NCBI RefSeq assembly: GCF_003319095.1
Contig: NZ_QOHI01000003.1
Coordinates: forward strand, 186,001-250,000
Direction of reading: 5' to 3'
Origin: Blastococcus sp. TBT05-19
Lineage (GTDB): Bacteria > Actinomycetota > Actinomycetes > Mycobacteriales > Geodermatophilaceae
DNA: 64,000 bases
The first letter of the stretch is position 1. Each line of letters opens with the position of its first letter. The notes under the pieces are model-generated. The model was not told the DNA's origin. It did no database searches and saw nothing but the letters and a program-made list of their open reading frames with translations. The translations under genes were made by a program, and so were the position numbers. Positions 17,563-27,372 of this stretch are shown one piece after another.

Positions 17563-18066
17563 GTGGCGGAGATCGACCGGATGCTCGAGGCGAACGCGGC
17601 CTGGGCGGAGCGCTTCCCCGGCAGCAAGCCGGTGCGCCCGGCCCGCAAGGTGGCCGTCGTCGCGTGCATGGACGCGCGCATCCCGCTGTTCGGCGTGCTG
17701 GGCCTGGAGGTCGGTGATGCGCACGTCATCCGCAACGCCGGCGGTGTGGTCACCGAGGACGTCGTCCGGTCGCTCACCATCAGCCAGCACGCGCTGGGCA
17801 CCCGGGAGATCGTGCTCATCCACCACACCAACTGCGGGCTGCAGGCGACCGACGACGTCAGCTTCTCCGACACGGTCTTCGAGGCGACCGGCCGGCGTCC
17901 CCCGTGGGCGGCGCGCGCCTTCTCGGACGTGGACGCCGACGTGCGCGAGTCGATCGCGCTGATCAAGGAGAGCCCGTACCTCCTCTCCCACGAGGTGCGG
18001 GGCTTCGTCTACGACGTCGACACGGGGCTGCTCCGGGAGATCCAGGGCCCCGGCCCGGGGGCGTAG
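17563..18066 (+). CDS. canA: Beta-class carbonic anhydrase
   Basis: The 167-residue enzyme interconverts CO2 and bicarbonate. The zinc site is Cys35, His88 and Cys91, with the Asp37-Arg39 dyad in VACMDAR, and HVIRNAGGVVTEDVVRSL follows. Length and motifs match the small actinobacterial type seen in M. tuberculosis Rv1284. GTG 17563 follows GGGAGG. It is divergent from moeA and stands alone ahead of rplM. Confidence 0.88.
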   Translation: MAEIDRMLEANAAWAERFPGSKPVRPARKVAVVACMDARIPLFGVLGLEVGDAHVIRNAGGVVTEDVVRSLTISQHALGTREIVLIHHTNCGLQATDDVSFSDTVFEATGRRPPWAARAFSDVDADVRESIALIKESPYLLSHEVRGFVYDVDTGLLREIQGPGPGA

Positions 18067-18076
18067 CCGCCGCTGG

Positions 18077-18082
18077 TACTGT
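18077..18082 (+). promoter_or_regulatory. Candidate -10 for rplM-rpsI
   Basis: TACTGT lies about 108 bases before the rplM start. The leader between them contains no clear gene or strong hairpin, only GACGAGGAG as binding site. Confidence 0.35.
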
Positions 18083-18190
18083 TCTCGGTTGGCGCGCGCG
18101 AGCCGGCTGGTGCTGCGCGCGTCGATCCACGTCTCCCGTGCTCGGTGAGGCGAACCACCAGCCACCCCGACGACGAGGAGTCGAGCGCCC

Positions 18191-18634
18191 GTGCGCACGT
18201 ACACCCCCAAGCCCGGCGAGATCGCCCGGGCCTGGCACGTCATCGACGCCACCGATGTGGTGCTCGGTCGACTGGCCAGCCAGACCGCGCAGCTCCTGCG
18301 CGGCAAGCACAAGCCCCAGTACGCCCCGCACGTCGACGTCGGCGACTTCGTCGTCATCATCAACGCCGGCAAGGTCGCCCTGACCGGGTCGAAGCGGGAC
18401 GACAAGCGCGCCTACCGGCACTCCGGTCACCCGGGTGGTCTCAAGACCATCAACGTGGGCGACCAGCTCCGCACCCACCCCGACCGCGTCGTCGAGCGCG
18501 CGATCAAGGGCATGCTGCCGCACAACACCCTCGGGCGTCAGATGCTCTCCAAGCTCAAGGTCTACGCCGGCCCGGAGCACCCGCACGCCGCGCAGCAGCC
18601 CCAGACCTACGAGATCAAGCAGGTGGCCCAGTGA
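18191..18634 (+). CDS. rplM: 50S ribosomal protein L13
   Basis: The 147-residue product [20 protein letters not shown] with VVLGRLAS and the HSGHPGGLK motif is typical L13, an early 23S rRNA assembly protein. The GTG start follows GACGAGGAG. The stop overlaps the rpsI GTG (GTGA), giving the universal rplM-rpsI pair. Confidence 0.97.
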   Translation: MRTYTPKPGEIARAWHVIDATDVVLGRLASQTAQLLRGKHKPQYAPHVDVGDFVVIINAGKVALTGSKRDDKRAYRHSGHPGGLKTINVGDQLRTHPDRVVERAIKGMLPHNTLGRQMLSKLKVYAGPEHPHAAQQPQTYEIKQVAQ

Positions 18635-19050
18635 CCAGCGCACTGACCGTGACCGACGCCGACGGGCGTCCGATCCAGACCGTCGGCCGCCGCAAGGAGG
18701 CCGTCGTCCGCGTGCGGCTGCTCCCCGGCACCGGCCAGTTCACGCTGAACGGTCGCACCCTCGAGCAGTACTTCCCGAACAAGGTGCACCAGCAGCTCAT
18801 CCGTGAGCCGTTCGTGACCCTCGAGAAGGCCGAGCAGTACGACGTCGTCGCCCTGCTCAAGGGTGGTGGCGTCACCGGCCAGGCCGGCGCGCTGCGCCTG
18901 GGCATCGCCCGCGCCCTGATCGAGGTCGAGGCCGAGGACCGTCCGGCCCTCAAGAAGGCCGGCTTCCTCACCCGTGACCCCCGGGTCAAGGAGCGCAAGA
19001 AGTACGGGCTCAAGAAGGCCCGCAAGGCTCCTCAGTACTCCAAGCGCTGA
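18631..19050 (+). CDS. rpsI: 30S ribosomal protein S9
   Basis: The 139-residue product contains [14 protein letters not shown] and ends [17 protein letters not shown], the basic tail that touches P-site tRNA. GTG 18631 overlaps the rplM stop by four bases and gives the expected length. A longer in-frame extension into rplM is not supported. glmM starts eight bases after its stop. Confidence 0.96.
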   Translation: MTSALTVTDADGRPIQTVGRRKEAVVRVRLLPGTGQFTLNGRTLEQYFPNKVHQQLIREPFVTLEKAEQYDVVALLKGGGVTGQAGALRLGIARALIEVEAEDRPALKKAGFLTRDPRVKERKKYGLKKARKAPQYSKR

Positions 19051-19058
19051 CCCGTCCC

Positions 19059-20402
19059 TTGGGTCGCCTGTTCGGTACGGACGGCGTCCGCGGAAGGGCC
19101 AACTCCGAGCTCACCCCGGAGTTGGCCCTCTCCGTGGCGCGCGCCGCCGCCGGAGTGCTCGCCGACCGCGACGGGACCTCGCGTCCCGTCGCGGTCGTCG
19201 GGCGTGACCCCCGCGCCAGCGGGGAGATGCTCGAGGCCGCGGTCGTCGCGGGCCTCACGAGCGCCGGAGCCGAGGTGCTCCTGGCCGGTGTCGTCCCGAC
19301 GCCGGCACTGGCCTACCTGACCGGCCGCGCCGACGCCGACCTCGGCGTCATGATCTCGGCCAGCCACAACCCGATGCCCGACAACGGCATCAAGCTCTTC
19401 AGCCGGGGCGGGCACAAGCTGCCCGATGCCCTCGAGGCCGCCATCGAGCAGACCGTCGCCTCCGGCTCGTCCGAGGACCACCGGCCCACCGGCGCCGGCA
19501 TCGGCCGCGTCAGCGCGCTCTCCGACGGCATCGACGCCTACCTCGAGCACCTGCTCTCCACCGTCGACCGGCCCCTGTCCGGGCTCTCCGTCGTCGTCGA
19601 CGGCGCCCACGGTGCGGCGGCCTCCGCCGCCCCGGAGGCCTATCGCCGCGCCGGTGCCACCGTGCACGCGATCGGCTGCGAGCCCGACGGCTGGAACATC
19701 AACGACGGCATCGGGTCCACCCACCTCGGCCCGCTGATCGACGCGGTCCGCGAGAAGGGTGCCGACATCGGCATCGCCCACGACGGCGACGCCGACCGCT
19801 GCCTGGCCGTCTCGGCCTCCGGCGAGGTCGTCGACGGCGACGCCATCCTCGCGATCTGCGCGCTGGCGCTGCACGAGCGGGGCGCGCTCAAGTCCGACAC
19901 CGTGGTCGCGACCGTGATGAGCAACCTCGGCTTCCACCACACGATGCGCGACGCCGGCATCGGGGTGCACACCACTGCCGTCGGTGACCGGTACGTGCTC
20001 GAGGCGCTGCGGGCCCGTGACCTCAGCCTCGGCGGCGAGCAGAGCGGCCACCTCGTCTTCCTCGAGCACGCGACGACCGGCGACGGCGTGCTCACCGGCC
20101 TGGCCCTGCTCTCGCGCATGGCCGCCACCGGCGCCTCGTTGGCCGAGCTCGGCTCCGTGGTGCACCGGCTCCCGCAGGTGCTCATCAACGTGCCCGTGCA
20201 GGACCGGCTCGCCGTCGCCGAGAGCGACGAGGTCGCGGCGGCCGTCAACGCGGTGGAGGAGGAGCTCGGCGACTCCGGGCGCGTCCTCCTGCGGCCGTCG
20301 GGCACCGAGCAGCTGGTCCGCGTCATGGTCGAGGCCCCGACCCAGGAAGTGGCCGACGAGGTGGCGCAACGCCTCGCCGGCGTGGTCGCCCGGGTCTCCT
20401 GA
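19059..20402 (+). CDS. glmM: Phosphoglucosamine mutase
   Basis: The 447-residue enzyme converts glucosamine-6-phosphate to glucosamine-1-phosphate for UDP-GlcNAc and cell-wall synthesis. [12 protein letters not shown] opens the protein. The phosphoserine is Ser102 in MISASHNP. The metal-binding loop is DGDADR, and RPSGTE is the phosphate-binding end motif. It starts with TTG eight bases after rpsI, so it is likely co-transcribed with rplM-rpsI. Its product pathway continues from the next gene, glmS. Confidence 0.95.
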   Translation: MGRLFGTDGVRGRANSELTPELALSVARAAAGVLADRDGTSRPVAVVGRDPRASGEMLEAAVVAGLTSAGAEVLLAGVVPTPALAYLTGRADADLGVMISASHNPMPDNGIKLFSRGGHKLPDALEAAIEQTVASGSSEDHRPTGAGIGRVSALSDGIDAYLEHLLSTVDRPLSGLSVVVDGAHGAAASAAPEAYRRAGATVHAIGCEPDGWNINDGIGSTHLGPLIDAVREKGADIGIAHDGDADRCLAVSASGEVVDGDAILAICALALHERGALKSDTVVATVMSNLGFHHTMRDAGIGVHTTAVGDRYVLEALRARDLSLGGEQSGHLVFLEHATTGDGVLTGLALLSRMAATGASLAELGSVVHRLPQVLINVPVQDRLAVAESDEVAAAVNAVEEELGDSGRVLLRPSGTEQLVRVMVEAPTQEVADEVAQRLAGVVARVS

Positions 20403-20473
20403 TCCCGGCGGAGGCCCTCACCCCAGGGGGGTCCACCGGCCCGTGGCCGGGCTCGTCCACCGTTCCCGGCCGG

Positions 20474-20479
20474 TACCCT
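20474..20479 (+). promoter_or_regulatory. -10 hexamer for leaderless glmS
   Basis: TACCCT lies seven bases before the glmS ATG, which has no ribosome binding site. Confidence 0.5.
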
Positions 20480-20486
20480 CGGTCCA

Positions 20487-22364
20487 ATGTGCGGCATCGT
20501 GGGGTACGTCGGTCCGCAGGGCGCGCTGGACGTCGTCCTGGAGGGCCTCCGTCGGCTGGAGTACCGCGGGTACGACTCGGCCGGCGTCGCTCTCCTCTCC
20601 GACGGTGAGCTGAGCACGGCCAAGAAGGCCGGCAAGCTCGCCAACCTGGAGAAGGAGCTGGCCGAGCAGCCGCTGCCGGCGGCCACGATCGGCATCGGGC
20701 ACACGCGCTGGGCCACGCACGGTGGGCCGACCGACCGCAACGCCCACCCGCACGTCTCCGCCGACCGCTCGGTCGCGGTGATCCACAACGGCATCATCGA
20801 GAACTTCGCCGCCCTGCGCGCCGAGTGCGAGACCGCCGGCGTCGAGTTCACCTCCGAGACCGACACCGAGGTCGTCGCGCACCTGCTCGCCGCCGTGTAC
20901 CGGGACACCCCGGAGGGCGAGGGCCGGTTCGCCGAGGCCATGCGCACCGTGTGCCAGCGGCTGGAGGGTGCCTTCACCCTCGTCGCCACGCACGTGGCCG
21001 AGCCGGACACGCTGGTCGCAGCCCGCCGCAGCAGCCCGCTGGTCGTGGGCGTCGGCGAGACCGCCGACGGGACCCCCGAGTACTTCCTCGGCTCCGACGT
21101 CGCCGCCTTCATCGGGCACACCCGGGAGGCGCGCGAGCTCGGCCAGGACCAGGTCGTGGAGATCGACCGCACCCGCGGCCTGACCGTCACCGGCTTCGAC
21201 GGGACGCCCGCCGAACCGGCCGCCTACACCGTCGACTGGGACGCCGCCGCCGCGGAGAAGGGCGGCTACGACTGGTTCATGCTCAAGGAGATCGCCGAGC
21301 AGCCCCAGGCGATCGCCGACACGCTCCTGGGCCGGCTGGGCGAGGACGGGAATCTGCTGCTGGACGAGGTCCGCCTCTCCGACCAGGAGCTGCGCGACAT
21401 CGACAAGATCTTCGTCGTCTCCTGCGGCACCTCGTTCCACGCCGGCCTGATCGCGAAGTACGCCATCGAGCACTGGACCCGCATCCCGGTCGAGGTGGAG
21501 GTCGCGAGCGAGTTCCGCTACCGCGACCCGGTGCTGGACCGCTCGACGCTCGTCGTCGTGATCAGCCAGTCCGGCGAGACCATGGACACCCTGATGGCGA
21601 TGCGGCACGCCAAGGAGCAGAAGGCCCGCGTGCTGGCCATCTGCAACGCCAACGGGTCGACCATCCCGCGGGAGTCCGACGCCGTGCTCTACACGCACGC
21701 CGGCCCCGAGGTCGCCGTCGCCTCGACCAAGGCCTTCCTCAGCCAGATCGTCGCCTGCTACCTGGTCGGGTTGTTCCTCGCCCAGGTGCGCGGCGTGAAG
21801 TACGAGGACGAGATCGCGGCCATCGTCGACGACCTCCGCGAGCTGCCGGCCAAGGTGGCCCGCGTCCTCGAGGACATGGAGGAGGTGCGCGCGCTGGGCC
21901 GGTCGCTGGCCGACGCGGGCACGATCCTGTTCCTCGGCCGGCACGTCGGCTACCCGGTGGCGCTGGAGGGTGCGCTCAAGCTCAAGGAGCTCGCCTACAT
22001 CCACGCCGAGGGCTTCGCCGCCGGCGAGCTGAAGCACGGGCCGATCGCGGTCATCGACCAGGGCACACCGGTCGTCGTCGTGGTCCCGTCGCCGCGCAGC
22101 CGCAACTCGGTGCACGGGAAGGTGGTCTCCAACATCCAGGAGGTCCGCGCCCGCGGCGCCCGCACCATCGTGATCGCCGAGGAGGGCGACGACGACGTCG
22201 TGCCCTACGCCGACCACCTGATCCGGGTGCCCCGCACCCCGACGCTGATGGCACCGGTGGTCACCACCGTGCCGCTGCAGGTGCTGGCCTGCGAGATCGC
22301 CGACACCCGCGGGTTCGACGTCGACCAGCCGCGCAACCTGGCCAAGTCCGTCACCGTCGAGTAG
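20487..22364 (+). CDS. glmS: Glutamine-fructose-6-phosphate aminotransferase (isomerising)
   Basis: The 625-residue enzyme makes glucosamine-6-phosphate. Cys2, the glutaminase nucleophile, follows the initiator Met in MCGIVGYVG. RWATHGGPT and NGIIENF complete the N-terminal glutaminase domain (to about residue 240). Two SIS sugar-isomerase domains follow, with SCGTSFHAGL and VISQSGETMDTL. The end DQPRNLAKSVTVE is the conserved C-tail. The start is probably leaderless. A stop-proximal hairpin element follows directly. Confidence 0.96.
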   Translation: MCGIVGYVGPQGALDVVLEGLRRLEYRGYDSAGVALLSDGELSTAKKAGKLANLEKELAEQPLPAATIGIGHTRWATHGGPTDRNAHPHVSADRSVAVIHNGIIENFAALRAECETAGVEFTSETDTEVVAHLLAAVYRDTPEGEGRFAEAMRTVCQRLEGAFTLVATHVAEPDTLVAARRSSPLVVGVGETADGTPEYFLGSDVAAFIGHTREARELGQDQVVEIDRTRGLTVTGFDGTPAEPAAYTVDWDAAAAEKGGYDWFMLKEIAEQPQAIADTLLGRLGEDGNLLLDEVRLSDQELRDIDKIFVVSCGTSFHAGLIAKYAIEHWTRIPVEVEVASEFRYRDPVLDRSTLVVVISQSGETMDTLMAMRHAKEQKARVLAICNANGSTIPRESDAVLYTHAGPEVAVASTKAFLSQIVACYLVGLFLAQVRGVKYEDEIAAIVDDLRELPAKVARVLEDMEEVRALGRSLADAGTILFLGRHVGYPVALEGALKLKELAYIHAEGFAAGELKHGPIAVIDQGTPVVVVVPSPRSRNSVHGKVVSNIQEVRARGARTIVIAEEGDDDVVPYADHLIRVPRTPTLMAPVVTTVPLQVLACEIADTRGFDVDQPRNLAKSVTVE

Positions 22365-22366
22365 CA

Positions 22367-22440
22367 GAAGGACCCCTTCGCCCCCCACCGCTCGCTCCGC
22401 TCGCGGCGGGCCCCTGCGAAGGGGCCGTTCCAGCACGTCA
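22367..22440 (+). terminator. Stop-proximal hairpin element, copy D
   Basis: The element starts GAAGGACCCC two bases after the glmS stop and ends GCCGTTCCAGCACGTC, identical over 16 bases to copy B. The stem pairs CCCCTTCG (22373-22380) with CGAAGGGG (22417-22424). Where copy B has GTCG/CGAC, this copy has TTCG/CGAA, a compensatory change. Confidence 0.65.
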
Positions 22441-22576
22441 CCTGCTGGCGGCCGGGCGGTACCGGGGTCGCGGCTCGACCGCCGCGCTGTGGTCGTCGGC
22501 GCCTCGCTGCAGCGCGGCACCGGTGACCGCACGGCGGCGGTGACGGCGTGCCGAGGCGCGCGGCCCGCGGGGGCGG

Positions 22577-22582
22577 CAGACT
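22577..22582 (+). promoter_or_regulatory. -10 hexamer for leaderless acpS
   Basis: CAGACT lies six bases before the acpS GTG. The same hexamer and spacing occur before 52748 and before the chorismate mutase leader peptide. Confidence 0.45.
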
Positions 22583-22588
22583 GACCCG

Positions 22589-22975
22589 GTGATCATCGGG
22601 GTGGGCATCGACGTGGTGCCGGTCGAGCGGTTCGCGGAGTCGCTCACCCGCACGCCAGGTCTGCGCGACCGTCTCTTCACCGCGGCCGAGCAGGTCACGC
22701 CCTCGGGCAACCCGCGCACCGGTGAGTCGCTGGCCGCGCGGTTCGCGGCCAAGGAGGCGCTGGCCAAAGCGCTCGGCGCCCCCGGCGACCTGCACTGGCA
22801 CGACGCCGAGGTGACCGTCGGCGAGCACGGCCGGCCGCACCTCGCGGTGCGCGGCTCGGTCGCCGGCCGTGCCGCCCAGCTGGGCGTCTCGTCCTGGCAC
22901 GTCTCGCTCAGCCACGACGGCGGCATCGCCTCGGCGGTCGTGATCGCCGAGGGCCTCGGCCGGGACGTCCCGTGA
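22589..22975 (+). CDS. acpS: Holo-[acyl-carrier-protein] synthase
   Basis: The 128-residue enzyme transfers phosphopantetheine from CoA to acyl carrier protein. GVGIDVV with the metal-binding Asp, [12 protein letters not shown] and SLSHDGGIA are the family motifs. It opens an operon with nnr and alr; the nnr GTG overlaps its stop (GTGA). About 145 bases of the upstream 224-base region after copy D hold no gene I can support. Confidence 0.93.
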   Translation: MIIGVGIDVVPVERFAESLTRTPGLRDRLFTAAEQVTPSGNPRTGESLAARFAAKEALAKALGAPGDLHWHDAEVTVGEHGRPHLAVRGSVAGRAAQLGVSSWHVSLSHDGGIASAVVIAEGLGRDVP

Positions 22976-24438
22976 TCGGGCTGCACCCCGCCGCCGAGGT
23001 CCGCGCCGCCGAGGCGCCCCTCCTGGCCGCGCTGCCGGCCGGCGCGCTCATGCAGCGGGCCGCGACGGGCCTGGGCGTCGTCTGCCTGCGGTTGCTCGGA
23101 CGCACCTACGGCAGGAGCGCCGTCCTGCTGGTGGGGGCGGGCGACAACGGCGGGGACGCGCTGCACGCCGGTGCGCTGCTCGCGGGGAGGGGTGTGCGGG
23201 TCACCGCCGTCCTGCTGGCTCCCGAGCGCGCGCACCCCGGCGGGCTGGCCGCCCTCCGGCGGGCCGGCGGCCGGACGGTCGCCCCCGACGACGCGGGACC
23301 GGTCCTCGACCGCGCCGACCTCGTGCTCGACGGGATCGTGGGCATCGGCGGGGTCGGCAGCCTGCGCCCGCCGGCCGCCGCACTGGTCGAGCGGGCCGCG
23401 TCGGGACCGGCGCTCATGGTGGCCGTCGACGTGCCGAGCGGGGTCGACGCCGACACCGGCGCCGTCGAGGGTGCTGCCTTCCCGGCCACGCACACCGTCA
23501 CGTTCGGCGCGGTGAAGCCCGGCCTCGTCGTCGGCGAGGGGCGCGCCTGCGCCGGTGAGGTGCACCTGGTCGACATCGGCCTGACCGAGCACCTGCCGCC
23601 CGCGAGGGCCTGGCAGCTCACCGACGACGACGTCGCGGCCCGGCTGCCCGTGCCGGAGGCCGGCGACGACAAGTACTCGCAGGGCGTGGTGGGGATCGTC
23701 GCGGGCTCGACGACCTACCCCGGGGCCGGGGTGCTGTGCACCGGCGCCGCCCTGCGCACCCGGCCCGGGCTCGTCCGCTACGCCGGGACGGCGGCCGACG
23801 GCGTGCGGGCGGCGTGGCCGGAGGTGATCGTGACCGACGGCCGGCCCGCGGACGCCGGGCGGGTGCAGGCGTGGGTCGTGGGCCCGGGGATGGGCACCGA
23901 CGACGACGCGCGCAGCGTGCTGGCCGAGGTGCTGGCCACCGACCTCCCGGTGCTCGTGGACGCCGACGCGCTGACCCTGCTGGCCGCGGAGCCGGACCTG
24001 GTGCGCGGCCGTTCCGCGCCGACGGTGCTCACCCCGCACGACCGCGAGTTCGCCCGGTTCGGGTTCGAGGTGGGCGCCGACCGCATCGCGTCGGCCCGGC
24101 GGCTGGCCGCCGACCTGGGTGCCGTCGTCCTGCTCAAGGGCGAGGCCACGGTGGTCGCGGACCCCGGCGGCACCGCCTGGGTCAACGCCACGGGCACCCC
24201 ATGGCTGGCGACGGCGGGTACCGGCGACGTGCTCTCGGGCATCGCCGGGGCGCTCCTGGCCACCGGGCTCCCGGCGGCCGAGGCGGCGGCGGTGGCGACC
24301 CACGTGCACGGCCGGGCCGGGCAGGCCGCCTCCGCCGGTGGGCCGCTGATCGCCGGTGACCTGGTGCGGCACCTGCCCGAGGCGATCGGCCGGGTGCGCG
24401 GTGCCCGAACGGAGCGCCTGCCAGACTCGGCTCCGTGA
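22972..24438 (+). CDS. nnr: Bifunctional NAD(P)H-hydrate epimerase / ADP-dependent dehydratase
   Basis: The 488-residue protein repairs hydrated NADH and NADPH. The N-terminal YjeF epimerase domain (about 1-210) has [17 protein letters not shown] and [14 protein letters not shown]. The C-terminal kinase-like dehydratase domain has [21 protein letters not shown] and [17 protein letters not shown], the nucleotide and catalytic loop. The GTG start overlaps acpS and the stop overlaps alr, each by four bases. Confidence 0.93.
   Translation: MIGLHPAAEVRAAEAPLLAALPAGALMQRAATGLGVVCLRLLGRTYGRSAVLLVGAGDNGGDALHAGALLAGRGVRVTAVLLAPERAHPGGLAALRRAGGRTVAPDDAGPVLDRADLVLDGIVGIGGVGSLRPPAAALVERAASGPALMVAVDVPSGVDADTGAVEGAAFPATHTVTFGAVKPGLVVGEGRACAGEVHLVDIGLTEHLPPARAWQLTDDDVAARLPVPEAGDDKYSQGVVGIVAGSTTYPGAGVLCTGAALRTRPGLVRYAGTAADGVRAAWPEVIVTDGRPADAGRVQAWVVGPGMGTDDDARSVLAEVLATDLPVLVDADALTLLAAEPDLVRGRSAPTVLTPHDREFARFGFEVGADRIASARRLAADLGAVVLLKGEATVVADPGGTAWVNATGTPWLATAGTGDVLSGIAGALLATGLPAAEAAAVATHVHGRAGQAASAGGPLIAGDLVRHLPEAIGRVRGARTERLPDSAP
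24422..24427 (+). promoter_or_regulatory. -10 hexamer for alr inside the end of nnr
   Basis: CAGACT lies seven bases before the alr GTG, within the last codons of nnr, so alr may have an internal leaderless start as well as read-through expression. Confidence 0.35.
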
Positions 24439-25571
24439 CGAACGGGACCGGGGCCGAAGTCGTGGTCGACCTCGACGCGATCGCGGCCAACACCTCGGTG
24501 CTGCGCGAGCGCGTGGGGCGGCCGCTGATGGCTGTCGTGAAGGCCGACGGCTACGGCCACGGCCTGCTGCCGGCGGCCCGGGCCGCCCTGGCCGGGGGTG
24601 CCGACCAGCTCGGCGTGGCCGTCCTCGCGGAGGGGCTGGCGCTGCGGGCCGCCGGCATCACCGCGCCGGTGCTGGCCTGGCTCCACGGCCCCGGTGCCGA
24701 CTTCGCCGCGGCGCTGACCGCCGACCTGGAGGTGTCGGTCAACGCGGGGTGGGGGCTGGCCGAGGTGGTCGCCGCCGCGCGGGCCACCGGCCGGCCGGCC
24801 CGGCTGCACCTGTGCGTGGACACGGGGCTGTCCCGCGAGGGCGCGACCACGGCCGAGTGGCCCGAGCTGGTCGCCGCGGCGGCCCGCGCGCAGGCCGACG
24901 GCGACGTCACCGTGGTCGGGCTGTGGAGCCACATGGCCTACGCCGACGCCCCGACCCACCCCACCATCGGCTCCCAGGTGCGGGTGTTCGAGGAGGCGGT
25001 GGCGGTCGCCCGTGCCGCCGGCCTCACCGACGCCCGCCGGCACCTGGCCAACTCCGCGGCCACCGTCGCCCTGCCCGACACCTGGTTCGACATGGTCCGC
25101 CCGGGGATCGCCGTCTACGGGCTGGACCCGCTCGGCGGGAACGCCGCCGACCACGGGCTGCGGCCGGCGATGAGCGTGCGGGCCCGCGTGGCGCTGACCA
25201 AGCGCGTGCCGGCCGGCGCCGGGGTGTCCTACGGCCACACGTACACGACGCCCGCGGAGACGACGCTCGCCCTGGTGCCGGTCGGCTACGCCGACGGCGT
25301 GCCCCGCGCCGGCGGGAACTCCGCGCCCGTCCTCGCGGCCGGTGCGCAGCGCACGATCGCCGGCCGGGTGTGCATGGACCAGTTCGTCGTCGACGTCGGC
25401 GACGCCGCCGTCGCGCCGGGGGACGAGGTGGTCCTCTGGGGTCCCGGTGACGCCGGTGAGCCGACCGCCCAGCAGTGGGCCGACGCCGTCGGCACGATCC
25501 ACTACGAGCTGGTCACCCGGATCGGGGGCCGGTTCGCCCGCCGCTACGTCGGCTCCGCGGGAGCGGTCTGA
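24435..25571 (+). CDS. alr: Alanine racemase
   Basis: The 378-residue PLP enzyme makes D-alanine for peptidoglycan. The PLP lysine is Lys36 in AVVKADGYGHG. The second catalytic residue is Tyr in GVSYGHTYTT. Also seen are GLWSHMAYAD, VRPGIAVYGL, VPVGYADGVPR and GRVCMDQFVVDV. It starts with GTG overlapping the nnr stop and ends with a one-base overlap into a hydrolase gene. This nnr-alr-hydrolase-tsaE order is standard for actinobacteria. Confidence 0.95.
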   Translation: MTNGTGAEVVVDLDAIAANTSVLRERVGRPLMAVVKADGYGHGLLPAARAALAGGADQLGVAVLAEGLALRAAGITAPVLAWLHGPGADFAAALTADLEVSVNAGWGLAEVVAAARATGRPARLHLCVDTGLSREGATTAEWPELVAAAARAQADGDVTVVGLWSHMAYADAPTHPTIGSQVRVFEEAVAVARAAGLTDARRHLANSAATVALPDTWFDMVRPGIAVYGLDPLGGNAADHGLRPAMSVRARVALTKRVPAGAGVSYGHTYTTPAETTLALVPVGYADGVPRAGGNSAPVLAAGAQRTIAGRVCMDQFVVDVGDAAVAPGDEVVLWGPGDAGEPTAQQWADAVGTIHYELVTRIGGRFARRYVGSAGAV

Positions 25572-26746
25572 TGGCCCGCGCGAAGCCCCCGGCCCCGAAG
25601 CACCCGCGCGGCCACACCGCCGGCGTGGTCGGCGCCGTCCTGGGCCTGGCCGCCGCCGGGACCGCCGCCGGCGTCGCGGTCAGCAAGATCGCTGCCCGGC
25701 GGGTGCGCGCCGCCGAGCTGGGGCCGGCGGCGGAGCTGCCGGAGAACCTGACCCCGGGCCAGCTGCGCCAGGTCGACCCGCTCGGCCTCGAGTCGCGGCC
25801 GGCGGACCGCACCGCGCTGGTGCAGACCGACGACGGCGTGCTGCTGGCGGTGGAGGAGATCGGCCCGCGGGACGCTCCGCTGACCGTCGTCTTCGTGCAC
25901 GGGTACACGCTGTCGATGGCGTCCTGGGCGTTCCAGCGGCAGTCCCTCGGCGCGGAGCTGGCGACGGAGAACGGGCACCGGCCCCAGGCGCGGCTGGTGT
26001 TCTACGACCAGCGCGGCCACGGCGCCTCCGGACGCGGGAGGTCGGAGAACTCGACGATCGAGCAGGCGGCCCGCGACCTGCTGGCGGTGCTCGACGCCCG
26101 GGTACCCCGCGGGCCGGTCGTGCTCGTGGGCCACTCCATGGGCGGCATGACGATCATGGGCCTGGCGGCGCTGCGACCTAAGCTGTTCGGCAGCCGCGTC
26201 GTCGGTGCCGCGCTGGTGGCGACCTCCAGCGGCCAGCTGGCCGACCTGAACTTCGGCCTGCCCGACGTGCTCACCCGCGTGCGCGCGACCGTCCTGCCGG
26301 TCGCGGCGTGGACGATGCGCCACCGGCCGGCGTTCGCCGAGCGCACCCGGCGGGTGGCCGCCGAGCTGGTGTCGGTCGCCACGCGCTCGCTGTCCTTCGG
26401 CTCCTCCGACGTCGACCCGGCGCTGGGGCGCTACGTGGACGCGATGATCGCCGGTACGCCGGTCGAGGTGATCGCGGAGTTCTACCCGGCGATCGCGGGC
26501 CTGGACCACACGGGATCGCTGGCGCCGCTGCGCGCGGTGCCCACGCTGGTGCTCACCGGCGACCGGGACAAGCTGATCCCCCAGGAGCACAGCGACCGCA
26601 TCGTGGAGCAGCTGCCGGACTCGGAGTACGTGGTGGTGGCCGGTGCCGGCCACATGGTGCAGCTGGAGCGGCCGGCCGAGGTCGACCAGGCACTGACCGC
26701 GCTGCTGCGCCGCGCCGGCGCCGGGCGGCCCCGGAGGTCCCGGTGA
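25571..26746 (+). CDS. Alpha/beta hydrolase with N-terminal membrane segment
   Basis: The 391-residue protein has a hydrophobic Ala/Gly-rich helix at about residues 17-38, probably a membrane anchor, then an alpha/beta hydrolase fold. The oxyanion region is VVFVHGYTLS, the nucleophile is Ser189 in GHSMGG, the acid is Asp in TGDRDKL and the base is His in AGAGHMVQLE. Substrate is unknown. The ATG overlaps the alr stop (TGATG), and the stop overlaps udg, so it belongs to the alr-tsaE operon. Confidence 0.85.
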   Translation: MARAKPPAPKHPRGHTAGVVGAVLGLAAAGTAAGVAVSKIAARRVRAAELGPAAELPENLTPGQLRQVDPLGLESRPADRTALVQTDDGVLLAVEEIGPRDAPLTVVFVHGYTLSMASWAFQRQSLGAELATENGHRPQARLVFYDQRGHGASGRGRSENSTIEQAARDLLAVLDARVPRGPVVLVGHSMGGMTIMGLAALRPKLFGSRVVGAALVATSSGQLADLNFGLPDVLTRVRATVLPVAAWTMRHRPAFAERTRRVAAELVSVATRSLSFGSSDVDPALGRYVDAMIAGTPVEVIAEFYPAIAGLDHTGSLAPLRAVPTLVLTGDRDKLIPQEHSDRIVEQLPDSEYVVVAGAGHMVQLERPAEVDQALTALLRRAGAGRPRRSR

Positions 26747-27372
26747 GCCCGGTGGGCACCGACCACGACGCCCGCACGGTGGCGGCCGCCGCCGCGGCCG
26801 CCCCGGACTGGACGTCGCTGGCCGCCGCGGCACGCACCTGCGTGGCCTGCCCGGAGCTGGCCGCGACCCGGCAGCACGTCGTCGTGGGTGACGTGCCGCC
26901 CACCGGTCGTCCCCGGCTCGTGCTGGTCGGCGAGGCGCCCGGGGCCACCGAGGACGAGACGGGGCGGCCCTTCGTCGGGAAGTCCGGCGCGCTGCTGGAC
27001 CTGCTGCTCGGTGAAGCCGGGCTGGACCGCGCCGAGGCCGCCGTGCTCAACGTCGTGAAGTGCCGCCCGCCGGGCAACCGCACCCCGAAGGCGCCCGAGG
27101 TGGCACGGTGCAGCGGGTGGCTCCGCCGGCAGCTGGACCTGCTGGACGCGCCGGTGGTCGTCGCGCTCGGGCTGTCGTCGGCCAAGTGGTTCCTCGGGCC
27201 CCGCACCGTCCTCGCCGCCGTCCGCGGCCGTCCGCACGAGGTCGACGGCCGCTCGGTGTGGGCGACCTACCACCCCTCGGCGGCCATCCGGTTCGGCCCG
27301 AACGGCGCCCCGCGGGCGGGTCTGCTGGCCGACCTCACCGCCGTCGCCGCCACCCTGGGAGGAGCCCCGTGA
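26743..27372 (+). CDS. Family 4 uracil-DNA glycosylase
   Basis: The 209-residue iron-sulfur enzyme removes uracil from DNA. GEAPGATEDETGRPFVG (residues 63-79) is the family 4 active-site signature, and YHPSA is the second motif. Cys33, Cys36, Cys107 and Cys123 fit the 4Fe-4S ligands. GTG 26743 overlaps the hydrolase stop and its own stop overlaps tsaE, both GTGA. The N-terminus has an alanine-rich stretch of no known role. Confidence 0.88.
   Translation: MSPVGTDHDARTVAAAAAAAPDWTSLAAAARTCVACPELAATRQHVVVGDVPPTGRPRLVLVGEAPGATEDETGRPFVGKSGALLDLLLGEAGLDRAEAAVLNVVKCRPPGNRTPKAPEVARCSGWLRRQLDLLDAPVVVALGLSSAKWFLGPRTVLAAVRGRPHEVDGRSVWATYHPSAAIRFGPNGAPRAGLLADLTAVAATLGGAP

Noticed and set aside
16276-18405. 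Long minus-strand open frame upstream of moaC, overlapping moeA, carbonic anhydrase and rplM
   Set aside because: Only 15802-16275 encodes MoaC. The upstream part is antisense or off-frame to clear genes and shows no domain.
20418-22532. 704-residue minus-strand frame opposite glmS
   Set aside because: Antisense shadow of glmS with no domain or plausible start signal.
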